Source of the DNA: Amphritea atlantica
Lineage (GTDB): Bacteria > Pseudomonadota > Gammaproteobacteria > Pseudomonadales > Balneatricaceae
Reading direction: 5' to 3'
NCBI RefSeq assembly: GCF_900111095.1
Contig: NZ_FOGB01000007.1
Span: 1 to 64,000, forward strand
Length of the DNA stretch: 64,000 nt
Position numbers and translations under genes: made by a program. The notes under the pieces are model-generated. The model was given only the letters and a program-made list of their open reading frames with translations. It was not told the DNA's origin and ran no database searches. Shown here piece by piece: positions 19,181 through 28,048 of this stretch (its first letter is position 1; each line of letters starts with the position of its first letter).

Positions 19181-20257
19181 TTACCTCTGGGGTAGTATTT
19201 TATTGACTGAACGGACAAATTTAGGGTGGTGGATGACCCAGCCACCCGCGAAACCAATCAAACAGCCCAGAATAATATCCAGCAGGCGTGAAAGCATCAG
19301 GTGACCGGTGTCTGATCCTGCGATGGTTATATCGGCAAATATCACCGTCAGCGGGGTGATAAATATCACTGCCAGGCCATAGTTCCGGGTTATCAGAATC
19401 TCGATAAAAAAGCTCAGTATAAAAATCAGCAGCGCCAGTTCCCATGGGCCCGGGGCGAGTAAAAAAATCGCCCAGGCGATTCCCATACCAATCGTTGTGC
19501 CCACTATCCGATGAACATTGCGGTGCCATATTGCCCGAAAAGTGGCGCCCTGCATAATCGCTGCCGTGGATATAGGCACCCAGTACGGGTTGTCGAGATC
19601 CGCCATGATCGCCAGAAGATAACCACCACCGACAAACAGACTGATCACCAGAGACTCAATTGTGATCGCGATGATGTTATTGTCCACGGCTTCGGTCGGC
19701 CGATTGACATAATCTTTCGAAAAAAAGACCTGGTAGACGCTGTAAATGAGTGCGAGCAGGCAGGCGCTCATGGCTCCGAACATCAGAATCCCCGTTCGCT
19801 CTGCCGCTAGTGAAAGGTCGAATGGCAGGGTTCTGGCCAGACATGCTACTACGATAAAAAACAGTGTACCGGGGGGTGGTAAAGCGTAATAACGGCAGAT
19901 CGTTGTAACCAGAAATGCGGTCAGAGTGAGGGTCGCTGCGGAAAGGAATGGGTTGAAGCTTGTTAAAACTCCCAACGCAAAACTCAGGGCAAAGCCAAAA
20001 GCGCAGGTTGCCAGTATCATCATTCGGCGGGAAATGTCTGTCTGGCGCATGTAGAGAATCACCAGTCCCCCCATGCAGGCTAACATGGCCGCTGAAAGCT
20101 GACCGATCCAGGCACCAAACAGCGCCGGCAATGTTACCGAAAATGCGGAGATCGCCAGAAACCCCAGTGGGCGCTTATGATCGCTAAGCTCTGATAATGG
20201 TTTAATCACGTTCCAAAGCTGTAACCACAGGGATTTTACAGGATGATTGCTACTCAA
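19181..20257 (-). CDS. FUSC-family (aromatic acid exporter-like) membrane protein
   Basis: A 358-residue inner-membrane protein with ten or so hydrophobic segments in two bundles (about residues 28-170 and 200-340). The second bundle contains YWVPISTAAIMQG and HRIVGTTIGMGIAWAIF, the pattern of FUSC/fusaric-acid-resistance-like domains. Unlike YccS/AaeB proteins it lacks the large cytoplasmic domain. It starts with TTG at 20257, with AAGGA five bases before. Transport substrate unknown. Convergent with the aldehyde dehydrogenase operon. Confidence 0.75.
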   Translation of the reverse strand: MSSNHPVKSLWLQLWNVIKPLSELSDHKRPLGFLAISAFSVTLPALFGAWIGQLSAAMLACMGGLVILYMRQTDISRRMMILATCAFGFALSFALGVLTSFNPFLSAATLTLTAFLVTTICRYYALPPPGTLFFIVVACLARTLPFDLSLAAERTGILMFGAMSACLLALIYSVYQVFFSKDYVNRPTEAVDNNIIAITIESLVISLFVGGGYLLAIMADLDNPYWVPISTAAIMQGATFRAIWHRNVHRIVGTTIGMGIAWAIFLLAPGPWELALLIFILSFFIEILITRNYGLAVIFITPLTVIFADITIAGSDTGHLMLSRLLDIILGCLIGFAGGWVIHHPKFVRSVNKILPQR

Positions 20258-20558
20258 AGGTTGTCCTTAATCTGAACACGATAACTATCTGGCGGATCTT
20301 TTGTGGGAAGTACAGATTATTAATGCGCTGTAGATTGCTAACTCAGGTAATCAGGTAAGTGTACTGGACAGTAGGGTCGTTAAACAATATTCCAGCTAAA
20401 TTACTTTAGTTCTACATTGTCATCCCTCGCGTTTTTCAAGGGAGAGGGGGCTGTTGATTGACTTCGCATCGCCACTGTTATTCACTCGCATTTTGCGCCT
20501 GAAGTGTTATGCAGGTATTTCGCCTCCTAAGGGAAGATAAACAAGGGAAAATTAAACG
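20258..20558. other. Intergenic region, divergent promoters
   Basis: About 300 bases between two divergent genes. It must hold both promoters. I see no RNA gene or repeat in it. Confidence 0.4.
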
Positions 20559-21404
20559 ATGTCGGAGTTATTAGAAAAAATTGATATGAACCAATACTTT
20601 CCAGTCGCGATTGACTGGGCAAGTAATATTCTTCTGGCAATTGTTATCCTGCTGCTGGGCTTATGGTTTGCGGGCAGGGTGAATAAGCTCATTGTGGCTG
20701 CCAGTAAAAAGAATAAGCATCTGGATGATACGCTGTTCCGTTTCCTCGGCAGCGTGGCCCGCTATGTGATCATTGCGTTTGTGATGATCGCAGTACTGAA
20801 TCGCTTTGGTGTGCAGACCGCTTCGATTGTTGCGTTACTGGGTGCGGCAGGTCTGGCGGTCGGTCTGGCACTACAGGGGGCAATGTCGAATCTGGCAGCC
20901 GGGGTAATGCTGCTGATTTTTCGTCCCTATAAAGTGAATGATTTTATTGAGGCGGCAGGGCGCTTTGGTAAGGTGACAGAGATCGATATGTTTACTACGA
21001 TACTGCAGACATTTGATAATCAGCAGATCATCGTACCTAACTCGCAGATCTGGGGTGATCAGATTATCAATCACTCTCACTATGATATCCGGGGTGTCGA
21101 TATGCGCTTTGGGGTGGCGTATGCTGAAAGTACTGATGCTGCCCGTTCAGTGATCGAAGCAGTATTGGCAAACCATCCCCATGTGTTAAAGAACCCAGCC
21201 CCCTTTGTTGAAGTCGAAACATTGAATAACAGCTCGGTTGATTTTCTGGTGCGGCCATTCTGTAAAGGCGAGCACTATTTTGATCTGCTTTACTCTGTGC
21301 CGGAGCAGATCAAGAAAGCGCTGGATGAGAATGAGATAGAGATTCCGTTCCCGCATCGGAAAGTGATTCTGGTGAATGAGACGACCAAAGAACTTGTGTT
21401 ATAA
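20559..21404 (+). CDS. mscS: Small-conductance mechanosensitive channel
   Basis: A 281-residue MscS-type channel that opens on membrane stretch to release solutes on osmotic downshift. Three transmembrane helices lie in the first 120 residues; the third has the glycine/alanine-rich pore motif LLGAAGLAVGLALQGAMSNL. The beta domain follows (FRPYKVNDFIEAAGRFGKVT, then IIVPNSQIWGDQIINHS) and the C-terminal vestibule ends in EIPFPHRKV. Length is close to E. coli MscS (286). Monocistronic. Confidence 0.94.
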   Translation: MSELLEKIDMNQYFPVAIDWASNILLAIVILLLGLWFAGRVNKLIVAASKKNKHLDDTLFRFLGSVARYVIIAFVMIAVLNRFGVQTASIVALLGAAGLAVGLALQGAMSNLAAGVMLLIFRPYKVNDFIEAAGRFGKVTEIDMFTTILQTFDNQQIIVPNSQIWGDQIINHSHYDIRGVDMRFGVAYAESTDAARSVIEAVLANHPHVLKNPAPFVEVETLNNSSVDFLVRPFCKGEHYFDLLYSVPEQIKKALDENEIEIPFPHRKVILVNETTKELVL

Positions 21405-21446
21405 ATAACATTATATAAATCTTATAATATATTGATATTGTATATT

Positions 21447-21474
21447 AAAAGCCCTGAAGTTCAGGGCTTTTTTT
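21447..21474. terminator. Bidirectional terminator
   Basis: AAAAGCCCTGA / TCAGGGCTTTTTTT hairpin between the convergent mscS and the reductase-fusion gene, with A-run on one side and T-run on the other. Confidence 0.9.
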
Positions 21475-21507
21475 GGTCTTAAAGAACGTTGTTTCAGGGG
21501 GGAGTGG

Positions 21508-23643
21508 TCAGCCACGTTTCCAGCTGTGAAATCTCTCCAGCCAGCCAAGTACCTTTTGCGGCGCATGCTGCTTTTTCCACTCACCGGCAACAAAGCGGTT
21601 GGCTTCATTCAGGGTAGGGTACGCATGCAGGGTACCAAGGATCTTGTTCAGCCCCAGTTTGTTTTTCATCGCCAGGGCGAATTCGGGAAGCATCTCAGCG
21701 GCATGTTCACCCACCAGTGTCACTCCGATAATCTTATCGCTGCCGGGTTTTAATAATACTTTTACAAAACCGTATGCCGCTTCGTCTGTGATCGCCCGGT
21801 CCAGCTCTTCCAGGTTGTAGCGCACCACTTCATAGGCGATGCCTTTATCGATGGCCTGTTTCTCATTCAGACCGATACGGGCCACTTCGGGGCTGGTATA
21901 GGTGGTAAATGGGATAAACCGGTAATCCACGCGGAACCGTTTCAGTTGACCAAACAGTCCATTGACAGCGGCATACCAGGCCTGATGACTGGCTGCGTGG
22001 GTGAACTGATAGGGACCTATGACATCACCGCAGGCGAGTATATTGGGAAATCGAGTGCGCAGATAATCATCTACCTGAATGGTGCCGCCGGGCTGGGCTG
22101 TGATACCCAGGTCTTCCAGACCAAAGCCTGTGACATTGGCACTACGACCGGTTGCCACCAGCAGTTTATCGAAGCCGATACGTTTTTCCTGGTCATTGTG
22201 GCGGCACACCAGTTCATATCCTTTGGCGGCGACTTCAAAGCGGAGTGGTGTGTGGCCTGAGCAGATCCTGATACCATCCTCTATCAAGCGTTTTTCGACC
22301 ACGGCGGCGGCATCCTGGTCTTCCCGGGTCAGCACCTGATTGCCCCGGAAGAGGATTGAAACTGTGCTACCCAGTCGGGCAAAACACTGTCCCAGTTCAC
22401 AACCGATAGCGCCTGCGCCAAGTATCAGCAATCGCTCAGGGCGCTGACGCAGTCCCCATACGGTATCCGACGTCAGTGGATCGACCTTGTCAATGCCGGG
22501 GATCTGAGGGATTGTCGGGCGGGCTCCGGTTGCAATCACGATGTTCCGGGTGGTGATGGTTTTGCCGTTAACTTCAACCTCCCACGGGCTGCGAATAAAC
22601 GCCTCTCCGGTAACGCAGTCGACCCCGAGTGATTCATAACGTGCGATGGAGTCATGGGGTTCGATGGTCTGTATTATCCGTTGCACCCGCTCCATAACCT
22701 CCGCGAAGTCGTATTCGACAGCCGCTTTTCGGATGCCAAGCTGTTCAGCGTCACGTATATCTGCGAGGAAGTGGGTGGTGCGGATCAGGGCTTTTGAAGG
22801 CACGCAGCCTGTATTGAGGCAGTCACCTCCCATCTTATGACGTTCTATCAGGGTGACTTTTGCCCTGGTTGCCGCCGCAATATAGGAGGTTACCAGCCCG
22901 CCAGCTCCAGCACCTATCACCACCATATTCGTGTCGAATTTCTTCGGCTTGTTAAACCCGGTGTAAACGCGCCGCTGTTTGACCGCATCGGCAATGGATT
23001 TTGCGATCCACGGGAAGGCGCCTAATAAACAGAAAGAGAGGATCAGGCTGGGGGAGAGAATATCCCCGGGTTGTTCAATGGCCGCAAGCTGAGTACCCGC
23101 ATTGACGAAAACAGCGGTGCCAGGCAACATCCCTAACTGACTGACCCAATAGAAGGTGCCCGCTTTCATCCGGGTCATCCCCATAACCGCATTGATAACA
23201 AAAAACGGGAACAGCGGCACCAGACGAAGGGTGAACAGGTAGGATATCCCGTCCTTTTCAATCCCCCGGTTGATCGGATCGATATATTTTGAAAACTTGT
23301 TGGTCAATGGTTCCCGTAACAGATACCGGGAGATCAGAAACGCCAGGGTCGCACCGATTGAGCTGGCAAATGAGACCAGCAGTAAACCGGTAAACAGGCC
23401 GAAGATCGCGCCGCCGAGCAGTGTCATAACCGCCGCACCGGGAAGAGACAGGGCGGTGACAACGGTGTAGATCAGCATAAACGCGGCAAGCGCTGCCAGG
23501 CGGTTATTGGCTACCCAGCTTTGTAAACTGTCCTGTTGCGATTTCACATAGCCAAGATTCAGGTAGCTGCCCAGGTCCAGCAGGAAGAACGCGCTGATCA
23601 GGGCGGCAATGACAACGATCAGGATGATTTTTTTACTATTCAT
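21508..23643 (-). CDS. TVP38/DedA-like membrane domain fused to a mercuric-reductase-like flavoprotein
   Basis: A 711-residue fusion. Residues 1-225 are a TVP38/TMEM64 (SNARE-associated, DedA-like) membrane domain with the typical GAAVMTLLGGAIFGLFTGLL and RLVPLFPFFVINAVMG segments. From residue 240 a class I pyridine nucleotide-disulfide oxidoreductase follows: FAD site VVIGAGAGGL, redox pair GGDCLNTGCVPSKAL (Cys275/Cys280), NAD site LILGAGAIGCELGQCF, then DVIGPYQFTHAASHQ. The N-terminal metal-binding domain and C-terminal vicinal cysteines of true MerA are absent, so mercury reduction is unlikely. Such fusions are known in proteobacteria, with unproven function; a membrane-bound quinone or disulfide reductase is a reasonable guess. 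Confidence 0.88.
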   Translation of the reverse strand: MNSKKIILIVVIAALISAFFLLDLGSYLNLGYVKSQQDSLQSWVANNRLAALAAFMLIYTVVTALSLPGAAVMTLLGGAIFGLFTGLLLVSFASSIGATLAFLISRYLLREPLTNKFSKYIDPINRGIEKDGISYLFTLRLVPLFPFFVINAVMGMTRMKAGTFYWVSQLGMLPGTAVFVNAGTQLAAIEQPGDILSPSLILSFCLLGAFPWIAKSIADAVKQRRVYTGFNKPKKFDTNMVVIGAGAGGLVTSYIAAATRAKVTLIERHKMGGDCLNTGCVPSKALIRTTHFLADIRDAEQLGIRKAAVEYDFAEVMERVQRIIQTIEPHDSIARYESLGVDCVTGEAFIRSPWEVEVNGKTITTRNIVIATGARPTIPQIPGIDKVDPLTSDTVWGLRQRPERLLILGAGAIGCELGQCFARLGSTVSILFRGNQVLTREDQDAAAVVEKRLIEDGIRICSGHTPLRFEVAAKGYELVCRHNDQEKRIGFDKLLVATGRSANVTGFGLEDLGITAQPGGTIQVDDYLRTRFPNILACGDVIGPYQFTHAASHQAWYAAVNGLFGQLKRFRVDYRFIPFTTYTSPEVARIGLNEKQAIDKGIAYEVVRYNLEELDRAITDEAAYGFVKVLLKPGSDKIIGVTLVGEHAAEMLPEFALAMKNKLGLNKILGTLHAYPTLNEANRFVAGEWKKQHAPQKVLGWLERFHSWKRG

Positions 23644-23887
23644 AAACAGATTTGCTCAGCATGGGTGGCGGTGTTTCCGGTGTCAGACCGGTGTATTAAA
23701 TTGTGTCGCTAGTGTGTAAAAGATTGTTGCCAAAAACGGTTGTTAACGGTTGTTGCCAAAAGATAGTGGCATACTAACCTGAAAATTTCCTGAATATAGT
23801 GATGTAAACGGATGCTGTTGGTTCCGTTAATGTTTGATCTGTTTGCTGATTTTTCCCAGGCCTGAGGTTAATGTTGCATCAGCCCAA

Positions 23888-23936
23888 TAAAAAAAGGCCT
23901 TTTATGGTCTCCACTGGGAGGATAAAAGGCCTTTTT
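23888..23936 (-). terminator. folD terminator
   Basis: Stem AAAAAGGCCTTTTAT / ATAAAAGGCCTTTTT with a 16-base spacer; each arm is itself palindromic (AAAAGGCCTTTT). It lies just beyond the folD stop codon; read on the minus strand it ends in a T-run. Confidence 0.8.
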
Positions 23937-23950
23937 CAAAGCGATTGGAC

Positions 23951-24802
23951 TCAGCTGTGGTTATTTGCAGCTTCCAGTGTGTTTTCCATCAGAGTGGCGA
24001 CGGTCATAGGGCCAACGCCGCCGGGTACGGGGGTAATCCAGCCAGCCCGTTGCGCAGCAATATCGTATTCAACATCGCCTACCAGACGGCCATCTTCCAG
24101 GCGGTTGATGCCAACATCGATAACTATCGCTCCCGGTTTTATCCATTCACCCTTAACCAGGCCTGGAATACCAACCCCGACAACGACAATATCCGCCCGC
24201 TGCACATGGCTGGCCAGGTCCTGAGTAAAACGATGGGTTGTGGTTGTCGTGCAGCCTGCCAGCAGTAGCTCAAGTGTCATGGGGCGGCCAACGATATTAG
24301 AAGCCCCCACAATGACGGCATCTTTACCCCGTATCGGTTCACCTGTTGATTGCAGCAGTGTGATGACCCCCTTCGGGGTGCAGGGGCGAAGTGCTGGGAG
24401 TCGCTGAGCAAGGCGGCCTAAATTGAACGGATGGAAGCCATCGACATCCTTTTCGGGGCGGATTCGCTCAAGAATCTCATTGGCTTCCAGATGGTCTGGC
24501 AGAGGGAGCTGGACCAGTATGCCGTCAATCTTAGGATCGCTGTTCAGCTCATCGACCAGATCAAGCAGTTGTTGCTGCGTGGTTTCGGCGGGCAGGTCGT
24601 AAGAGACGGACTCAATGCCGACCTCTTTACACGCATTCTTCTTGTTTCTGACATAAACCTGCGAGGCGGGGTCGAAGCCTACCAGTACTACTGCCAGACT
24701 GGGGGGGCGTTTGCCCTGATCAATGCGGGCTTTTACCCCAGCGGCAACCTGTTCGCGAACATTTTGGGCAATCTGTTTGCCGTCAATTATCTGAGCGCTC
24801 AT
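23951..24802 (-). CDS. folD: Methylenetetrahydrofolate dehydrogenase / cyclohydrolase
   Basis: A 283-residue bifunctional enzyme of one-carbon metabolism that interconverts 5,10-methylene- and 10-formyl-tetrahydrofolate with NADP. Visible motifs are [14 protein letters not shown] (catalytic Lys region), [39 protein letters not shown] and [13 protein letters not shown]. The ATG at 24802 matches known starts (MSAQIIDGK); an upstream ATG at 24826 lacks a ribosome site. It precedes the tRNA/tig/clp block on the opposite strand, as in Pseudomonas. Confidence 0.96.
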   Translation of the reverse strand: MSAQIIDGKQIAQNVREQVAAGVKARIDQGKRPPSLAVVLVGFDPASQVYVRNKKNACKEVGIESVSYDLPAETTQQQLLDLVDELNSDPKIDGILVQLPLPDHLEANEILERIRPEKDVDGFHPFNLGRLAQRLPALRPCTPKGVITLLQSTGEPIRGKDAVIVGASNIVGRPMTLELLLAGCTTTTTHRFTQDLASHVQRADIVVVGVGIPGLVKGEWIKPGAIVIDVGINRLEDGRLVGDVEYDIAAQRAGWITPVPGGVGPMTVATLMENTLEAANNHS

Positions 24803-25133
24803 CTTACGAATGTTTTCCTCAGTCATTTTTTGATGGCGCGGATTGTCTCATGGTTGCCCCTATCCTCCAAGGGGAAATCCGCCGGGCAGACTTTGTTCCT
24901 CAGTGGTTATTGAAGGCAGGCCCGGGCAGGCGACTGAAAACCGGTTTTTAATGGAGCGATTGTGTTTGTGGGTCGTAATAGCAGAAAATTGCTAAGTGGT
25001 TTATTTTGTTAAAATTTTAAAAAAGGGTGTTGACGGGGTATAAAGCGATATATATTATGCGCACCACCTTGAAGGGAGGGTCATGACGCACCTGGTTGCA
25101 GATAGTGCTTCTAACAAGGTCGGGCAGTGTCAG
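24803..25133. other. folD / tRNA divergent promoter region
   Basis: About 330 bases without a gene. It holds the tRNA operon promoter (25030-25058) and presumably the folD promoter. A/T-rich DNA lies just upstream of the tRNA promoter, as is usual for UP elements. Confidence 0.5.
25030..25058 (+). promoter_or_regulatory. Promoter of the tRNA cluster
   Basis: TTGACG, 17 bases, TATTAT, then GCGCACC. This is a near-consensus sigma-70 promoter with a GC-rich discriminator, the usual arrangement for stable RNA genes under stringent control. An A/T-rich run (AAAATTTTAAAAAA) lies directly upstream. Confidence 0.8.
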
Positions 25134-25209
25134 GCGCCCGTAGCTCAATGGATAGAGCACTCGCCTTCTAAGCGAGCGGTTGCAGGTTCGACCCCTGCCG
25201 GGCGCGCCA
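25134..25209 (+). tRNA. tRNA-Arg (anticodon TCT)
   Basis: 76 bases folding as a cloverleaf: acceptor GCGCCCG / CGGGCGC, anticodon stem-loop CTCGCCTTCTAAGCGAG with TCT, T-arm GCAGGTTCGACCCCTGC and encoded CCA. First of four tRNA genes. Confidence 0.96.
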
Positions 25210-25239
25210 AAAAGGTCTGACAGAAAGCTGTATTGCAAT

Positions 25240-25316
25240 GGTGGGCGTAGCTCAGTTGGTAGAGCTCCGGATTGTGATTCCGGCGGTCGTGGGTTCAAGC
25301 CCCATCGTCCACCCCA
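25240..25316 (+). tRNA. tRNA-His (anticodon GTG), copy 1
   Basis: 77 bases including the extra 5' G that pairs with C73, a hallmark of tRNA-His. Anticodon arm CCGGATTGTGATTCCGG contains GTG; CCA is encoded. Identical in sequence to copy 2, 250 bases downstream. Confidence 0.96.
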
Positions 25317-25378
25317 ATACAGAGTCATCGGATTCATGGTACGCTGATACCAGAAAACAGATGGCAAAAGAAAGTTTT

Positions 25379-25463
25379 GCGAGTGTGGCGGAATTGGTAG
25401 ACGCGCTGGTTTTAGGTACCAGTATCTTACGGTGTGGGAGTTCGAGTCTCCCCACTCGCACCA
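25379..25463 (+). tRNA. tRNA-Leu (anticodon TAG)
   Basis: 85 bases with the long variable arm of a class II tRNA (TATCTTACGGTGT region). Anticodon arm CTGGTTTTAGGTACCAG contains TAG; acceptor GCGAGTG / CACTCGC with encoded CCA. Confidence 0.96.
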
Positions 25464-25489
25464 ATGACTTTCTCAATCAATATGCCTGT

Positions 25490-25566
25490 GGTGGGCGTAG
25501 CTCAGTTGGTAGAGCTCCGGATTGTGATTCCGGCGGTCGTGGGTTCAAGCCCCATCGTCCACCCCA
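25490..25566 (+). tRNA. tRNA-His (anticodon GTG), copy 2
   Basis: Exact 77-base duplicate of the tRNA-His at 25240-25316, including the extra 5' G and CCA. The Arg-His-Leu-His order is the one known between folD and tig in Pseudomonas. Confidence 0.96.
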
Positions 25567-25811
25567 TTTCCCCTGTTTATCTATTCCTGTTTTCTTTCCT
25601 GTATTTAAAACTATTTCAATCTGTTAGCAGTTTGTTCTGTGTACGTTGATATTCAACGCTTTTCACTTGACTAATAGTGCCGCTTCCCGGACAATTTCCG
25701 CCTTTAGAAATTCTGGCACCTGTTGTTACGGGCTTTGTGCTGAAGCATGAGGGTAAGCAGCGGGTCAATTTTCAGATTTGTAACGATACAAATAATTTTG
25801 TGAGGAATTCC

Positions 25812-27146
25812 ATGCAAGTATCCGTAGAAACCACTACTGGTCTTGAGCGTCAGCTGACTGTTGTCGTACCTGCTGATCGTGTAGACGGCGATGTAGCTAA
25901 GCGTGTTCAGCAGACAGCCCGTACTGTTCGTCTGGACGGTTTCCGTCCTGGTAAAGTGCCGGTTAAAGTGGTTAAAAAACGCTACGGCCAGGGCATCCGT
26001 CAGGAAGTGATCGGGGAAGTTGTGCAGCAGAGCTTTTATGAAGCGATTCAGCAGGAAAACCTGACCCCTGCCGGTGGCCCGAATGTCGAATTTAAAAACG
26101 ACAAAGAGGGTGAGGATTTCTCATACACAGCTACGTTTGAAGTATACCCGGAGATCGCTCTGGCTGACTTCTCCAGCGTTGAGATTATTAAAAACTCCGC
26201 TGAGGTTAAAGATGCTGATCTGGATCAGATGATTGAAACTCTGCAGAAGCAGCAAGCTGCTTTTGAAGAGGCTGATAAAGCTGCGGCTGAAGGCGACCAG
26301 CTGAACATCGACTTCGAAGGTTTTATCGATGGTGAGGCTTTCGATGGCGGCACCGCAACCGGTATGGATCTGGTGCTGGGTTCCAACACGATGATTCCTG
26401 GTTTCGAGGCCCAGCTGGAAGGCGCTAAGGTGGGTGACGAGAAAGAGGTTAATGTTACTTTCCCTGAGGAATACCACGCTGAAAACCTGAAAGGTAAAGA
26501 TGCTAAGTTCAACGTTAAAGTGAACAAGGTTTCTGCTCAGGTGCTGCCAGAACTGAACGAAGAGTTCTTTGCTAAGTTTGGTATCGAAGAGAAGACCGTT
26601 GACAGCTTCAAAGTTGAAGTGCGCAAGAACATGGAGCGCGAACTGACTCAGGCGCTGAAATCCAAGCTGAAAGAAGCAGTATTCGGTAAGCTGGTAGAGA
26701 TCAACGCCATTGATGTACCTGCTGCCCTGATTGATGGCGAGATCGATGCAATGCGTCGTCAGGCTATCCAGCAGTTTGGTGGCGAGAATGCCAATATCGA
26801 TCCTAACATGCTGCCTAAAGAGATGTTTGCAGAACAGGCTGAAAAGCGTGTTAAGGTTGGTTTGCTGGTCGCTGAAGTGATCAAAGCAAACGAACTGAAG
26901 GTTGACGAAGATCGTGTCCGCACCACTGTTGAAGAGCTGGCTGCGACTTATCAGGAGCCTCAGCAGGTGATCGACTGGTACTACAGCAACCAGGAGATGC
27001 TGAATCAGATTAACAATCTGGTTCTGGAAGATCAGGTGATGGATCTGCTGCTGGATTCTGCTAAGGTAAGCGAAACCGAGCTGAGCTATGAAGACGCAAT
27101 CAAGCCTGCTGCACCCGCAGCAGAAGAAGAATCAGAAGAGGCGTAA
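25812..27146 (+). CDS. tig: Trigger factor, ribosome-associated chaperone and prolyl isomerase
   Basis: A 444-residue chaperone that meets nascent chains at the ribosome exit. The ribosome-binding signature is DGFRPGKVPVKVVKKRYGQ near residue 45, the FKBP-type isomerase domain spans about 150-245 (GDQLNIDFEGFIDGEAFDGG, then LGSNTMIPGFEAQLEGAKVG), and the helical arms follow. The acidic C-terminus is typical. ATG at 25812 has TGAGGAA upstream. Followed by a terminator, then clpP and clpX, the standard order. Confidence 0.97.
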   Translation: MQVSVETTTGLERQLTVVVPADRVDGDVAKRVQQTARTVRLDGFRPGKVPVKVVKKRYGQGIRQEVIGEVVQQSFYEAIQQENLTPAGGPNVEFKNDKEGEDFSYTATFEVYPEIALADFSSVEIIKNSAEVKDADLDQMIETLQKQQAAFEEADKAAAEGDQLNIDFEGFIDGEAFDGGTATGMDLVLGSNTMIPGFEAQLEGAKVGDEKEVNVTFPEEYHAENLKGKDAKFNVKVNKVSAQVLPELNEEFFAKFGIEEKTVDSFKVEVRKNMERELTQALKSKLKEAVFGKLVEINAIDVPAALIDGEIDAMRRQAIQQFGGENANIDPNMLPKEMFAEQAEKRVKVGLLVAEVIKANELKVDEDRVRTTVEELAATYQEPQQVIDWYYSNQEMLNQINNLVLEDQVMDLLLDSAKVSETELSYEDAIKPAAPAAEEESEEA

Positions 27147-27177
27147 TTGCCCTTCGTCTTAATTGCGTTTATAAAAG

Positions 27178-27214
27178 AACGGTTGTCGGCTTAGGTCGGC
27201 TGCCGTTTTTTTTT
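27178..27214 (+). terminator. Terminator after tig
   Basis: AACGG...CCGTT stem containing inner CG pairs (GTCGGCTTAGGTCGGCTG loop region) followed by nine T, 30 bases after the tig stop. Confidence 0.75.
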
Positions 27215-27261
27215 CTGGACGTGCGCTAAGCGTGTTTGTTAAGGATTAGGAGAGAATTCAA

Positions 27262-27882
27262 ATGTCGGATTTTTATAATGGCCCTACAGTAATTACTAAT
27301 AGCGGTCTGGTACCCATGGTTGTTGAACAGACAGCCCGTGGTGAGCGTTCTTACGACATCTACTCTCGATTGCTCAAAGAGCGGGTTATCTTCATGGTGG
27401 GTCAGGTGGAAGACCATATGGCTAACCTGGTGGTTGCTCAGTTACTGTTTCTTGAATCGGAAAACCCGGATAAAGATATTCACCTGTATATCAACTCACC
27501 GGGTGGTTCAGTCACTGCAGGATTGTCTATCTATGACACTATGCAGTTCATCAAGCCCGATGTAAGCACTATGTGTATCGGTCAGGCGGCCAGTATGGGC
27601 GCTCTGTTGCTGACCGGTGGTGCCGCAGGTAAGCGTTATTGTCTGCCGCATTCGCGGATGATGATTCACCAGCCTTTGGGCGGTTATCAGGGGCAGGCTA
27701 CGGATATCGAGATCCACACTCAGGAAATCCTGACGATTCGTGATAAATTGAACACCATTATGTCTCATCACACCGGTCAGGATATGGCGACCATCAGTAA
27801 GGATACCGACCGGGATAACTTTATGTCTCCCGAACAGGCGGTTGCTTACGGTCTGGTCGATCAGGTGCTGAGCAGCCGTTAA
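27262..27882 (+). CDS. clpP: ATP-dependent Clp protease, proteolytic subunit
   Basis: A 206-residue serine protease that forms a 14-subunit chamber fed by ClpX or ClpA. Catalytic serine is in [11 protein letters not shown], histidine in [11 protein letters not shown], and aspartate in [22 protein letters not shown] precedes the ATG. The short propeptide and length match other ClpP1 proteins. Upstream of clpX with 166 bp between. Confidence 0.97.
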   Translation: MSDFYNGPTVITNSGLVPMVVEQTARGERSYDIYSRLLKERVIFMVGQVEDHMANLVVAQLLFLESENPDKDIHLYINSPGGSVTAGLSIYDTMQFIKPDVSTMCIGQAASMGALLLTGGAAGKRYCLPHSRMMIHQPLGGYQGQATDIEIHTQEILTIRDKLNTIMSHHTGQDMATISKDTDRDNFMSPEQAVAYGLVDQVLSSR

Positions 27883-27962
27883 TACGGCTGTGATCGGGAC
27901 AGTTAGCAGTCCCGTATTGCCTGTCGTGATAGCACCGCACTTGAAGTTTGATTCAAAGCGGT

Positions 27963-27985
27963 GCACATTATCCGCTATAATGTGC
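27963..27985 (+). promoter_or_regulatory. Palindromic element with -10 box in the clpP-clpX gap
   Basis: GCACATTAT - CCGCT - ATAATGTGC is a perfect 9-bp inverted repeat that includes a TATAAT hexamer (27976-27981). It may be a clpX promoter overlapped by an operator; the -35 (TTCAAA, 18-base spacing) is weak. Confidence 0.4.
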
Positions 27986-28048
27986 GTGGCACACGAAAGA
28001 AATCAAAAGTCCGGGCCGGGCATGGCCGGGACAAACAGAGGTAGTTGA

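Noticed and set aside
21508-23643. Mercuric reductase and mercury resistance operon
   Set aside because: No merR, merT or merP nearby, and the metal-binding N-terminus and C-terminal cysteine pair are missing.
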